A stretch of DNA of 25,613 nucleotides from an uncultured Lysobacteraceae bacterium (GCA_937897645.1 CALCNV010000060.1:1-25613), one strand, 5' to 3'; counted from the first letter of the stretch, positions 8,764 through 19,263 are shown. A program made the numbers and translations. Notes: generated from the sequence alone by a model not told the origin.

Positions 8764-10638
8764 TCAGGCCTGCTTGGCCTTCTGCCCGGCAATCCACTGG
8801 TCCACGCGACGTTCCAGCAGGTTCAGCGGCAACGCGCCACCGCCCAGCACGCTGTCGTGGAAACCCTTGATGTCGAACTTGTCGCCCAGCTCCGCTTCCG
8901 CTTTCTTGCGCAGTTCCTGGATGCGGATCATGCCGATCTTGTAGGCCGTGGCCTGGCCCGGCATCACCAGGTAACGCTGCACTTCCGATTTGATCGCGGT
9001 CAACGGCACGGCGCTGTTGGCATCGAAGTATTCGACCGCCTGCTGTTCCGTCCAGCCCTTGGAATGCAGGCCCGTATCCACCACCAGGCGGATCGCGCGC
9101 CACATTTCCGAACTCAGGCGACCGAACTCGGAATACGGGTCCTGGTAGGTACCCGGCATTTCCTTGGCCAGCCACTCGGAGTACAGGCCCCAACCTTCCG
9201 CGTACGCGGTGGAACCGGCCTGGGTGCGGAACTTCGGCACGCCAGTCAATTCCTGGGCAATGGAGATCTGCATGTGATGGCCCGGCAGGCCTTCGTGGTA
9301 CGCGATGACCTCAAGCTCCGGCTTCGGCATCGCATTCATGTCGGACAGATGCGCGTAATACGTACCCGGGCGGGAACCGTCGGGCGTGCCCGGATAATAG
9401 TGCTGGGCAGCACCGGGTTGCTCGCGGAACGCCTCCACGCGCTTGACCACCAGGTCCGCCTTCGGCAACAGGCCGAAATAGTTCGGCAGTTCCTTCTTGA
9501 TGTTGGCGATCTTGCTGGTTGCCTCGTCGATGTAGGCCTGGCGACCCGCGTCGGTATTGGGGAAGTTGAACTGCGGGTCGGTGTCGATGAAAGTGAAGAA
9601 GGCATCCAGGTCACCCTTGAAACCCACCTTGTCCTTCAATGCGGTCATTTCACCCTTGATGCGTTCCACTTCCTTAAGGCCCAGCTCGTGGATCTGGTCG
9701 GCGGTCATGTCGGTGGTGGTCATCTGGCGCAGCTGGTACTCGTAGTACGCCTTGCCGTTCTTGTGCGTGGTGCCCACGCCCGTGGCATTCACCGGCGCAT
9801 TCGGCAGGTCTTCCTGCGACCAGGCAATGACGCGTTCGTAGGCCGGCTTGAACTGTTCCAGCAAGGCCTTCTTCGCCTCTTCCTTCAGCTCGGTGGCACG
9901 CTCGGCGCTGATCTTGCCGTTCTTCACCAGGGCATCGGCCTTGGCCTGCGCATCTGCCCAGATGGCCGAGTCCGGCCCGGCCGAGAACGGCGCGCCGGTA
10001 ATGACCTTGCGTGACTGGTCAATGACGCCTTCGTAGGCGAATTTCGGCGGACGTACGCCTTCGCCTGCCGACTTGCGTGCGCGCTCCAGCAACTGGTCCA
10101 GCGCCCGCGCGGTTTCATTCAATCGCGACACGTAGGCGGTGTAGTCCGATTCCTCGTCCACCTTGTGGAAATTGATCAGCAGCGTGGGCAGGAAACTCTG
10201 CGGGCCATTCATCTGGTCGAAGGCATAGCCGTCAGCCAGGAAAGGCACGCCATCGCGGGCGTTTTCGTACTGCAACTTCCACAGGTCATACGACAGCTTG
10301 GCTTCGTCCGTCAGCTTGGCGTAGTCGAACGTCTTTTCCATTTCCTCGACGCTGGCCTTCTGCCAGGCCACCTGGTCCAAGGTGGCTTTCTCGGACAGGT
10401 CATCGATCTTGCCGTACTGGTCCTTGCGGCCCTGGAAGGTCAGCTGGATCGGGCTGAGCTGCAATTGCTCCTCGTACTTCTTCTCGAACCACTGGTTCAG
10501 GCGTTCGGTTTCGGCGGCGATGTCCGCCTGCGAGACGGTCGCGACGGGCGCCGAGGCCGCACCGGCTTCGGGCGAAGCCGCACGGTCGCAGGCAGCGATG
10601 GCCAAGGTGAGGGCACAGACAAGCAGGGTCTTACGCAT
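8764..10638 (-). CDS. DUF885 family metallopeptidase-like lipoprotein
   Basis: About 624 residues. DUF885 proteins are predicted zinc peptidases related to gluzincins; substrates are mostly unknown. The motif HEGLPGHH at about 448-455 supplies the HExxH-like metal site, with a further Glu in AYAEGWGLYSEWLA about 30 residues on. The N-terminus MRKTLLVCALTLAIAACDRA is a lipoprotein signal with Cys17; the following Asp would, by the E. coli rule, favour the inner membrane. ATG 10638 is preferred over an upstream TTG at 10650 because GGAG sits 6 bases before it, inside the would-be extension. A monocistronic unit with its own terminator. Peptidase activity is inferred from the motif. Confidence 0.9.
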   Translation of the reverse strand: MRKTLLVCALTLAIAACDRAASPEAGAASAPVATVSQADIAAETERLNQWFEKKYEEQLQLSPIQLTFQGRKDQYGKIDDLSEKATLDQVAWQKASVEEMEKTFDYAKLTDEAKLSYDLWKLQYENARDGVPFLADGYAFDQMNGPQSFLPTLLINFHKVDEESDYTAYVSRLNETARALDQLLERARKSAGEGVRPPKFAYEGVIDQSRKVITGAPFSAGPDSAIWADAQAKADALVKNGKISAERATELKEEAKKALLEQFKPAYERVIAWSQEDLPNAPVNATGVGTTHKNGKAYYEYQLRQMTTTDMTADQIHELGLKEVERIKGEMTALKDKVGFKGDLDAFFTFIDTDPQFNFPNTDAGRQAYIDEATSKIANIKKELPNYFGLLPKADLVVKRVEAFREQPGAAQHYYPGTPDGSRPGTYYAHLSDMNAMPKPELEVIAYHEGLPGHHMQISIAQELTGVPKFRTQAGSTAYAEGWGLYSEWLAKEMPGTYQDPYSEFGRLSSEMWRAIRLVVDTGLHSKGWTEQQAVEYFDANSAVPLTAIKSEVQRYLVMPGQATAYKIGMIRIQELRKKAEAELGDKFDIKGFHDSVLGGGALPLNLLERRVDQWIAGQKAKQA

Positions 10639-10661
10639 TGGGTTCTCCAAAAGGGATAACG

Positions 10662-10716
10662 GGGGACAGACCCCCGCATGGGAACACTTTAGCGGACAGT
10701 GCGTGGGCCTGTCCCA
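10662..10716. repeat. Small palindromic element in the DUF885 leader
   Basis: Arms 10662-10677 and 10701-10716 pair with about 13 of 16 matches. The left arm also contains an independent hairpin, CGGGGG-ACAGA-CCCCCG (10660-10676). It lies just upstream of the DUF885 Shine-Dalgarno, so it would sit in or near the 5' untranslated leader. It resembles a degenerate repeat unit, but its family was not identified. Confidence 0.4.
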
Positions 10717-10772
10717 TGACTAAAGATGGGGTCAATGCCGAGGCTGGAATCTGGCCGAAAAACCATGCGCTT

Positions 10773-10865
10773 GTGGGAGCGGCGTCCCGCCGCGAGCCCT
10801 TGGCGATCAACTCGGATTTGCGGACCGGCCCCGATGAAAAGCTCGCGGCGGGACGCCGCTCCCAC
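10773..10865. repeat. REP pair (REPIN-like), type 2
   Basis: Perfect 25-bp inverted arms at 10773-10797 and 10841-10865 flank a 43-base middle. Each arm starts GTGGGAGCGGCG and holds the inner palindrome GCGGCGTCCCGCCGC. The opening GTGGGAG is shared with the pair at 8548, but the palindrome core differs, so it is a separate subtype. Confidence 0.85.
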
Positions 10866-10914
10866 GATGCATACGTTGCCTCATGGATCCGAGCTTGCCC
10901 CGATGGGTTTCGCA

Positions 10915-10967
10915 GACGAGGAGAGCTCGGTTCTACCAAGAAAGCAGCCGAGCAAGCTCGGCTCTAC
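10915..10967 (-). repeat. Head-to-tail REP doublet, SMAG-like
   Basis: Read on the minus strand, 10967-10946 is GTAG-AGCCGAGC-TT-GCTCGGCT, an 8-bp perfect hairpin after a GTAG head. This strongly resembles the GTAG (SMAG) repeats of Stenotrophomonas maltophilia. A second degenerate copy starting GTAGAACCGAGCTC lies in the same orientation at 10936-10915. The intact hairpin lies about 20 bases past the acyl-CoA dehydrogenase stop and could protect or end that transcript; there is no T run. Confidence 0.75.
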
Positions 10968-10986
10968 AAAGAATGCGATTGCAAAC

Positions 10987-12135
10987 TCAGCGCAGGCCGG
11001 TTTCGTTACGCGCAATCACCAGGCGCTGGATTTCGCTGGTGCCCTCGTAGATTTCCGTGATCTTGGCATCGCGGAAGTAGCGCTCCAGCGGCATTTCCTT
11101 GGAGTAGCCCATGCCGCCGTGGATCTGCACGGCCTGGTGGGTGATCCACATGGCCGCTTCGGAGGCCGTCAACTTGGCGATGGCCGCCTCGTTGCTGAAC
11201 TTGCCGCCCTGACCCTTCACCCATGCCGCACGCAGGGTCAGCAGCATGGCGGCGTCCAGCTTGCACTTCATGTCGGCGATCTTGGACTGGGTCATCTGGA
11301 AGGTACCGATGGCCGCGCCGAAGGCCTTGCGTTCCTTCACGTACGCCAGCGTTGCTTCGTACGCGGCACGCGCAATGCCGATGGCCTGCGAGGCAATGCC
11401 GATGCGGCCGGCATCCAGCACGCCCATGGCGATCTTGAAGCCTTGGCCTTCCGCGCCCAGCACGTCTTCGGCGGCGACCACGTAGTCCTGGAACTCGATC
11501 TCACACGTGGCGGAGGCACGGATGCCCAGCTTGGGCTCGGTCTTGCCGCGGTGGAAGCCGGGCTTGGCCGTGTCCACCAGGAACGCAGTCACGCCGCGCG
11601 CGCCCTTGTCGGGTTCACTCATCGCAAACAGCACGATGTACTTGGCGACTGGCCCGGAAGTGATCCAGCTTTTCTTGCCGTTGATGACGTAGCTGCCATC
11701 GGCCTGTTTTACGGCACGGCAACGCATGGCGGTGGCATCGGAACCGGACTGCGGCTCGGTGAGCGCGAATGCACCGATCTCGCGGCCTTCGGCGATGGCG
11801 CGCACGTATTTCTGTTTCTGTTCCTCGGTACCGTTCAACAGGATGCCGTTGCAGAAGAGCGAGTTGTTGACCGACATGATGGTGGAATGTGCGGCGTCGC
11901 CCGCCGCGATCTCGACCATGGCCAGCACATAGGCGATCGGATCCATGCCGGCGCCACCGTATTCGGTGGGCACTTCGATGCCCATCAGGCCGTTCTCGCC
12001 CAGCAGGCGGATGTTGTCGAGGGGAAACTCGCCCAACCGGTCGAAATGTTCGGCGCTGGGGGCGATCTTTTCCTGCGCAATACGACGCGCCACGTCCTGC
12101 AGCATCAACTGCTCTTCGCTGAATCCGAATTCCAC
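10987..12135 (-). CDS. Acyl-CoA dehydrogenase (short/medium-chain type)
   Basis: 382-residue FAD flavoenzyme that introduces the 2,3 double bond into acyl-CoA, in fatty-acid or branched-chain amino-acid breakdown. Signatures: GAFALTEPQSGSDA (FAD-binding), YVINGKKSWITSG, RKAFGAAIGTFQ, and the C-terminal QIHGGMGYSKEMPLERYFRDAKITEIYEGTSEIQ. The Glu in IYEGTSEIQ is at the site of the catalytic base of the butyryl/short-chain group. The start is GTG 12135, preceded by AGGGG at suitable spacing. No CoA ligase or enoyl hydratase lies next to it, so the substrate chain is undecided. It is transcribed away from the methionine operon. Confidence 0.95.
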   Translation of the reverse strand: MEFGFSEEQLMLQDVARRIAQEKIAPSAEHFDRLGEFPLDNIRLLGENGLMGIEVPTEYGGAGMDPIAYVLAMVEIAAGDAAHSTIMSVNNSLFCNGILLNGTEEQKQKYVRAIAEGREIGAFALTEPQSGSDATAMRCRAVKQADGSYVINGKKSWITSGPVAKYIVLFAMSEPDKGARGVTAFLVDTAKPGFHRGKTEPKLGIRASATCEIEFQDYVVAAEDVLGAEGQGFKIAMGVLDAGRIGIASQAIGIARAAYEATLAYVKERKAFGAAIGTFQMTQSKIADMKCKLDAAMLLTLRAAWVKGQGGKFSNEAAIAKLTASEAAMWITHQAVQIHGGMGYSKEMPLERYFRDAKITEIYEGTSEIQRLVIARNETGLR

Positions 12136-12170
12136 GGCAAACCCCTGCTTTCGAACGAATGTGATGGCCT

Positions 12171-12176
12171 ATTGTA
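12171..12176 (-). promoter_or_regulatory. Candidate -10 box of the acyl-CoA dehydrogenase gene
   Basis: On the minus strand GC-TACAAT lies about 35 bases before the GTG start. No good -35 match is found. The same GCTACAAT string lies at nearly the same distance before gdhB, which mildly supports both. Confidence 0.35.
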
Positions 12177-12205
12177 GCGGGCCACCATGCGCCGGCGTAC
12201 GCGGC

Positions 12206-12234
12206 TTGACCCGACGCGGCGCCGGGCAGACAAT
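12206..12234 (+). promoter_or_regulatory. Promoter of the sahR-metH operon
   Basis: TTGACC (12206-12211), a 17-base spacer, then GACAAT (12229-12234). The -10 box overlaps the first bases of the 30-bp operator palindrome, so bound repressor would block RNA polymerase. Confidence 0.65.
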
Positions 12235-12261
12235 ATCTCTATATCGCGATATGGAGATATT
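12232..12261. promoter_or_regulatory. Operator: 30-bp near-perfect palindrome before sahR
   Basis: The two 15-base halves around CG|CG pair at 14 of 15 positions; the only exception is T12240/G12253. The half-site core is AATATCTC-TATATCG. It starts inside the -10 box and ends one base before the sahR ATG at 12263, and its right half contains the Shine-Dalgarno GGAG (12253-12256). This is where an autoregulating ArsR-type dimer would bind. The regulator pairing is inferred. Confidence 0.85.
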
Positions 12262-12262
12262 C

Positions 12263-13192
12263 ATGGATCTGGAAGCCTGGTCAAGCCGACTCAAGGTCTT
12301 CGCCGACGCCACCCGCGTGCGCCTGCTGGTGCTGCTGGCCGGGGAAGAACTGACGGTGGCGGAGCTCTCCTCCATCACCCAGCTGGCCCAGCCGCGGGTC
12401 TCGACCCATCTGGCCAAGCTCAAGGAAGCCGGGCTGGTGCGCGACCGTCGTGCGGGTGTTTCCGCCTACTACCGCTTCGACGAAGACAACCTTGACACGT
12501 ACCAGCGCGACTTGTGGCGCAGCCTGCGCGATGGCAGTGACGACCCGCTGTTGCGACAGGACGCGGAGCGCGTGCAGGCCGTGCTCGCGGCACGTGCCGT
12601 CGAACAGAACTGGGCGGACGCCGTCGCCGGCGACATGGAGCGGCACTATTCACCGGGCCGCACCTGGGAAGCACTGGCGCGCACCGCCTTGCCCTTGCTG
12701 GAGACCGGCGACGTGCTCGACATCGCTTCAGGCGACGGTGTGCTCGCCGAATTGCTTTCCCCGCATGCCCAGCGCTATGTGTGCATCGATACCAGTGCGC
12801 GCGTGGTCGCCGCGGCAGGCGAGCGCCTGCGACGTTTCCCGAACGTGGAAGTACGCGAAGGCGACATGCATGCCCTGCCCTTCAAGGACCAGAGCTTCGA
12901 CCTTGTCGTCCTGATGCATGCCTTGACCTATGCCGCCAAGCCCGCCCAGGCCGTGACCGAGGCGGCGCGCGTACTGCGCAAGGGCGGACGCTTGCTGCTG
13001 AGCAGCCTGGCCAGGCATGAGCACCAGGCCACCGTGCATGCCTACGGGCACGTGAACCTGGGTTTCAGCGACAAGGAGCTGCGCAAGTTCGCCGAGAAGG
13101 CCGGCTTGCAAGTGTCGAACCTGGGCACCGTGACCCGCGAGCGTCGACCTCCCCATTTCGAAGTGATCTCATTGATAGGCGTGAAGCCATGA
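12263..13192 (+). CDS. sahR: SahR-like regulator: ArsR DNA-binding domain fused to SAM-dependent methyltransferase domain
   Basis: 309 residues. Residues 1-80 are an ArsR winged helix (LKVFADATRVRLLVLLAGEELTVAELS, QPRVSTHLAKLKEAGLVRDRRAG), without the cysteines of metal-sensing ArsR proteins at the usual place. Residues about 135-300 are a class I methyltransferase fold with the SAM-binding motif VLDIASGDG (151-159) and EGDMHALPFKDQSFDLV. ArsR-methyltransferase proteins beside methionine-cycle genes belong to the SahR type, described in Proteobacteria as S-adenosylhomocysteine-responsive repressors. Here the fold probably works as a SAH/SAM sensor rather than an enzyme (inference). GGAG lies 6 bases before the ATG. 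Its TGA overlaps the metH ATG (ATGA at 13189-13192), implying translational coupling. Confidence 0.88.
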   Translation: MDLEAWSSRLKVFADATRVRLLVLLAGEELTVAELSSITQLAQPRVSTHLAKLKEAGLVRDRRAGVSAYYRFDEDNLDTYQRDLWRSLRDGSDDPLLRQDAERVQAVLAARAVEQNWADAVAGDMERHYSPGRTWEALARTALPLLETGDVLDIASGDGVLAELLSPHAQRYVCIDTSARVVAAAGERLRRFPNVEVREGDMHALPFKDQSFDLVVLMHALTYAAKPAQAVTEAARVLRKGGRLLLSSLARHEHQATVHAYGHVNLGFSDKELRKFAEKAGLQVSNLGTVTRERRPPHFEVISLIGVKP

Positions 13193-14268
13193 ACGCATTG
13201 CCCTGGTTGAATCCCACCCGTGCCAAGCTGCTGGAAAAAGCACTTTCCGAACGCATCCTCATCATCGACGGTGCCATGGGCACCATGATCCAGCGGCATC
13301 GCCTGGAAGAAGAAGATTATCGCGGCGCGCGCTTTGTCGATGGCTACGACAGCACGCATGTGCATGATGGGCAATGCGGCCATGACCTGAAAGGCAACAA
13401 CGACCTGCTGCTGCTGAGCAAGCCGGAGGTCATCGCCGGCGTGCATACCGAATACCTGGAAGCCGGTGCGGACCTGGTCGAAACCAACACCTTCAACGCG
13501 ACCTCCATCAGCCAGGCCGATTACCACCTTGAGCACCTGGTCTACGAATTGAACAAGGAAGGCGCACGCGTCGCGCGTACCTGTTGCGACGCCATGGAGG
13601 CCAGGACACCGGACAAGCCGCGTTTCGTGATTGGCGTGCTAGGGCCCACCAGTCGCACGGCCTCCATCAGCCCCGACGTCAACGATCCAGGCTACCGCAA
13701 CACCAACTTCGACGAACTGCGCGGCACCTACCGCGAAGCCATCGAAGGACTGATCGATGGCGGCGCGGATACCTTGATGGTGGAAACCATCTTCGACACG
13801 CTCAACGCCAAGGCCGCGTTGTATGCCATCGAAGAAGTTTTCGAGGCTCGGGGCGGTCGCTTGCCGGTGATGATTTCCGGCACCATCACCGATGCCTCGG
13901 GCCGCACGCTGTCCGGACAGACAGCCGAGGCGTTCTATGCCTCGGTGGCGCACGGCAGGCCGCTCTCGGTTGGCCTGAACTGTGCACTCGGCGCCAAGGA
14001 CCTGCGCGAACACGTCGAAACGTTGGCACGCATCGCGGATGGTTACGTCAGCGCGCATCCCAATGCCGGCTTGCCCAACGCCTTTGGCGAATACGACGAA
14101 ACGCCCGAGGAAATGGCCGCGACCCTCAAGGAATTCGCGGAGTCCGGCCTGTTGAATCTCGTCGGCGGCTGTTGCGGTACTTCGCCCGCGCACATCAAGG
14201 CCATAGCCGAAGCAGTCCGCGGCGTTGCTCCGCGTCGGCTGGCGTCTTCGCTGGAGTTGGCAGCTTGA
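13189..14268 (+). CDS. metH: Methionine synthase, N-terminal half: homocysteine-binding domain
   Basis: 359 residues forming only the zinc/homocysteine S-methyltransferase barrel of cobalamin-dependent methionine synthase. It begins LSERILIIDGAMGTMIQ and has the three zinc cysteines: Cys265 in GLNCALG and Cys328-Cys329 in VGGCCGTSPAH. In E. coli this is the first about 350 residues of one 1227-residue MetH chain; here it is a separate protein, complete with its own stop. From memory, metH is split this way in several Xanthomonadaceae. It must act with the product of the next gene, which carries folate, cobalamin and activation domains. Its ATG overlaps the sahR stop by 4 bases. Confidence 0.95.
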   Translation: MNALPWLNPTRAKLLEKALSERILIIDGAMGTMIQRHRLEEEDYRGARFVDGYDSTHVHDGQCGHDLKGNNDLLLLSKPEVIAGVHTEYLEAGADLVETNTFNATSISQADYHLEHLVYELNKEGARVARTCCDAMEARTPDKPRFVIGVLGPTSRTASISPDVNDPGYRNTNFDELRGTYREAIEGLIDGGADTLMVETIFDTLNAKAALYAIEEVFEARGGRLPVMISGTITDASGRTLSGQTAEAFYASVAHGRPLSVGLNCALGAKDLREHVETLARIADGYVSAHPNAGLPNAFGEYDETPEEMAATLKEFAESGLLNLVGGCCGTSPAHIKAIAEAVRGVAPRRLASSLELAA

Positions 14269-14275
14269 AAAATAT

Positions 14276-14436
14276 TGGACACGGATCAGTGCGGATGAAA
14301 GCGGATAAACGAAGCGTGTTAATGCCACGACGCCAACCAAGCTGGCCCAGTCAACCCCGGGCCACGCGCAAGAAGCTATCCGGATTTCATCAATTCAACC
14401 GCTTTATCCGCTTCAATCCGCCCGTATCCGCGTCCA
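14276..14436. repeat. Palindromic element separating the two metH halves
   Basis: Arms 14276-14309 and 14403-14436 (34 bases each) are inverted copies matching at 28 of 34 positions, 93 bases apart. Each arm is built from spaced GCGGAT/CGGAT hexamers (TGGACxCGGAT, GCGGAT, AAGCGGATAAA). The element fills nearly the whole 181-base gap and ends 13 bases before the second metH ATG. It differs in sequence from the REP pairs and could fold into a long stem in the operon mRNA. Confidence 0.8.
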
Positions 14437-14449
14437 AAGAGCTTCTCGC

Positions 14450-17260
<2,811 letters not shown>

Positions 17261-17278
17261 GCCCGGTCAGGAATGAAC

Positions 17279-17983
17279 ATGGAAGTCATTGAAAGCCACG
17301 CCGACTCCTCCAACGCCGCCTTCATCCGCAAGCATGCCGCACCGGGCCGCGTCGGCCTGTGCGGTGGCCGCGACTGGATCAACAAGGCCATCCGCAAGGC
17401 GCAGGCACCACTGACCAACGATGGACATCGCAGCCTGTGGTCGCACGCCTTCCTGTTCAGTGAGCAACGCCTCGATGGCCACTGGTGGGTATTGGAATCG
17501 GACCTGGACCTGCGTTACCGGCAGATCCGCCTGGGCGTGCAGGAGAACCGCGTCGACCGCTACTTCGACGACGACGCATTTCCCAACCTGGCCATCCTGG
17601 ACTTCAACCTGGATGCCACGCAGGTGAAGCAGGTGCAGGTGGCCGGACTGGACCTGCTGTCCGGGCTTTCCAGCTACTCGTTGAGTGAACTCGTAGGCAC
17701 GCTGTTCGCCATGCACAGCACGCGTTTGCGCAAGCGCGACAACCTGCTGGCCAAGGAAGGCGCGCTGTATTGCTCGGCCATGGTGCAGCACTGCTATGCC
17801 GCCGCTGGCGTCGAATTCATTCCCGGCGTGCATGGCAAGAACATCGCGCCACAGGATCTCTATGATTCGGTGCTGCCGCACCAGACCCATTCGTTGATCC
17901 GCGACCTGGGTATTTCCAGCCTGCGCCGTTTCGCCCACGAAGCCAACGAACTGCTGCAGACCCCGATCGAGGACCTGCTGTAG
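17279..17983 (+). CDS. Permuted papain-like (YiiX/C92, NlpC/P60 superfamily) protein
   Basis: About 234 residues, no signal peptide. The arrangement of a His in LWSHAFLF (about 56) before a Cys in ALYCSAMVQHCY (about 165) matches circularly permuted NlpC/P60 papain-fold enzymes such as YiiX/YaeF, which act as amidases or lipid hydrolases. The assignment rests on this motif order and on GRDWINKAIRKAQ near the start, so it is moderate. Two ATGs are possible: 17273 directly abuts AGGA, while 17279 has AGGA at a proper 6-base spacing and is preferred. It begins within 20 bases of metH and ends 12 bases before the MFS gene, so it is part of the operon. No link to methionine metabolism is known to me. 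Confidence 0.65.
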   Translation: MEVIESHADSSNAAFIRKHAAPGRVGLCGGRDWINKAIRKAQAPLTNDGHRSLWSHAFLFSEQRLDGHWWVLESDLDLRYRQIRLGVQENRVDRYFDDDAFPNLAILDFNLDATQVKQVQVAGLDLLSGLSSYSLSELVGTLFAMHSTRLRKRDNLLAKEGALYCSAMVQHCYAAAGVEFIPGVHGKNIAPQDLYDSVLPHQTHSLIRDLGISSLRRFAHEANELLQTPIEDLL

Positions 17984-17995
17984 GCAGGCAACTTG

Positions 17996-19210
17996 ATGAG
18001 TGATTCGCCTGCACCCATCGAAGGCATCGCCGCGCCAGGCCGGATTCCGGCCATGCGTCTTTCCAGCTTCTACTTCATGTACTACGCCGCACTCGGCGCG
18101 TTCACGCCGTACTGGAGCCTGTACCTGAAGTCACGCGGCATGGAAGTGGCGGCCATCAGTGTATTGATGAGCCTGTGGTATGCCACGCGCATCGTGGCGC
18201 CCAGCACCTGGACCACGTTGTCCTCGCGATCAACGCATCCGATACGCTGGTTGCACCTGGGCTGCCTGTTGACTCTGGCAAGCTTCAGCGCCTTCCTGCT
18301 GCCGCTGGGTTTCGCAGGCTTGTTCGCGGTGATGTGCGCCTTCTGCTTCGCCTACAACGCGGTGATGCCGCAGTTCGAAGCGATCACCATGTCGCATCTG
18401 GCGGCGCGCAGCGACCGTTACGGGCACATACGTGTCTGGGGTTCGATCGGTTTCATCGTGGTGGTGGCACTTTACGGCTGGCTGCTGGACAGGTTTGGCG
18501 TAGGCACGCTGCCGTGGTTGATGCTGCCACTCTTCGTCGGATTGCTGCTGTCGGCGTACAGCAACCAGTACGCACATGCCGTGGAAGAAATCCACGACGA
18601 AAACCACGTGGGTTTCGGTGCACGCCTGAAACGCCCGCAGGTGATTGCGTTCTTTGTCGCCGCCTTCCTGGCCCAGGTCTCGTTTGGCCCCTACTACACG
18701 TTCTTCTCGATTTTCCTGGCAGAACATGGCTATTCGACCAGCATGCTGGGAATGTTCTGGACCATTGGCGTGCTGGCTGAAATCGGTGTTTTCTTCCTCT
18801 CCAGCCGCATCTTCAGGCGCTGGGATGCAGGCAAGGTACTGATGTTCGCGATGTGCAGCGCCGCGCTGCGCTGGTGGGTGACTGCCTTGTGGCCCGACAA
18901 CGTGGCGGTAATGGTGCTGGCGCAGTTGACCCATGCGCTGAACTTCGGCGCATTCTTCGCGGCGGTCATGCAACTGCTGGTGCGTTTTTTCCCGGGACGC
19001 ATGAATGGCCACGGCCAGGGCGTGTTCTACGGATTGTCATCCGGCGTCGGTGGCGTGGTCGGTGCACTTGCCGCAGGCCAGCTTTGGCATTTCGGCGGTA
19101 ACGTCGCGTTTCTTGTATCAGGCTGCGTGGCGTTGGTCGGCGCGGTGATTGCGTGGTACTGGCTGGTCCGCCCGCTGAAAATAACGGAACGTTCTGTAGG
19201 AGCGACGTAA
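17996..19210 (+). CDS. MFS transporter, MFS_1-like (HcaT/phenylpropionate permease-like)
   Basis: About 404 residues with roughly 12 hydrophobic segments. The opening FYFMYYAALGAFTPYWSLYLKSRGM, and RYGHIRVWGSIGFIVVV at the middle of the first half, resemble the HcaT branch of the major facilitator superfamily. Substrate unknown. ATG 17996 is favoured over the adjoining TTG 17993, with AGG about 8 bases upstream. It is the last gene of the sahR-metH run. Its final residues (SVGAT) and its TAA stop are encoded by the left arm of the REP pair at 19196, so the native C-terminus was probably altered by that insertion. Confidence 0.85.
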   Translation: MSDSPAPIEGIAAPGRIPAMRLSSFYFMYYAALGAFTPYWSLYLKSRGMEVAAISVLMSLWYATRIVAPSTWTTLSSRSTHPIRWLHLGCLLTLASFSAFLLPLGFAGLFAVMCAFCFAYNAVMPQFEAITMSHLAARSDRYGHIRVWGSIGFIVVVALYGWLLDRFGVGTLPWLMLPLFVGLLLSAYSNQYAHAVEEIHDENHVGFGARLKRPQVIAFFVAAFLAQVSFGPYYTFFSIFLAEHGYSTSMLGMFWTIGVLAEIGVFFLSSRIFRRWDAGKVLMFAMCSAALRWWVTALWPDNVAVMVLAQLTHALNFGAFFAAVMQLLVRFFPGRMNGHGQGVFYGLSSGVGGVVGALAAGQLWHFGGNVAFLVSGCVALVGAVIAWYWLVRPLKITERSVGAT

Positions 19211-19263
19211 GTCGCGATGAAGCATTACCGGTAACGCTTCATCGCGACTTACGTCGCTCCTAC
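19196..19263. repeat. REP pair (REPIN-like), type 3, overlapping the MFS stop
   Basis: Perfect 28-bp inverted arms (19196-19223 and 19236-19263) begin with GTAGGAGCGACG and are joined by a palindromic TTACCGGTAA centre. The whole 68 bases can fold into one long hairpin. It sits between the convergent MFS and DUF2058 genes and could limit read-through or protect the mRNA 3' end from both sides. Confidence 0.9.

Noticed and set aside
8506..10014. 502-codon plus-strand open frame opposite DUF885
   Set aside because: It starts in the operon terminator and crosses a REP pair and another terminator before running antisense to a lipoprotein gene with clear motifs.
10726..12177. 483-codon plus-strand open frame opposite acyl-CoA dehydrogenase
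   Set aside because: It begins in repeats and then mirrors the dehydrogenase; no protein-like features.
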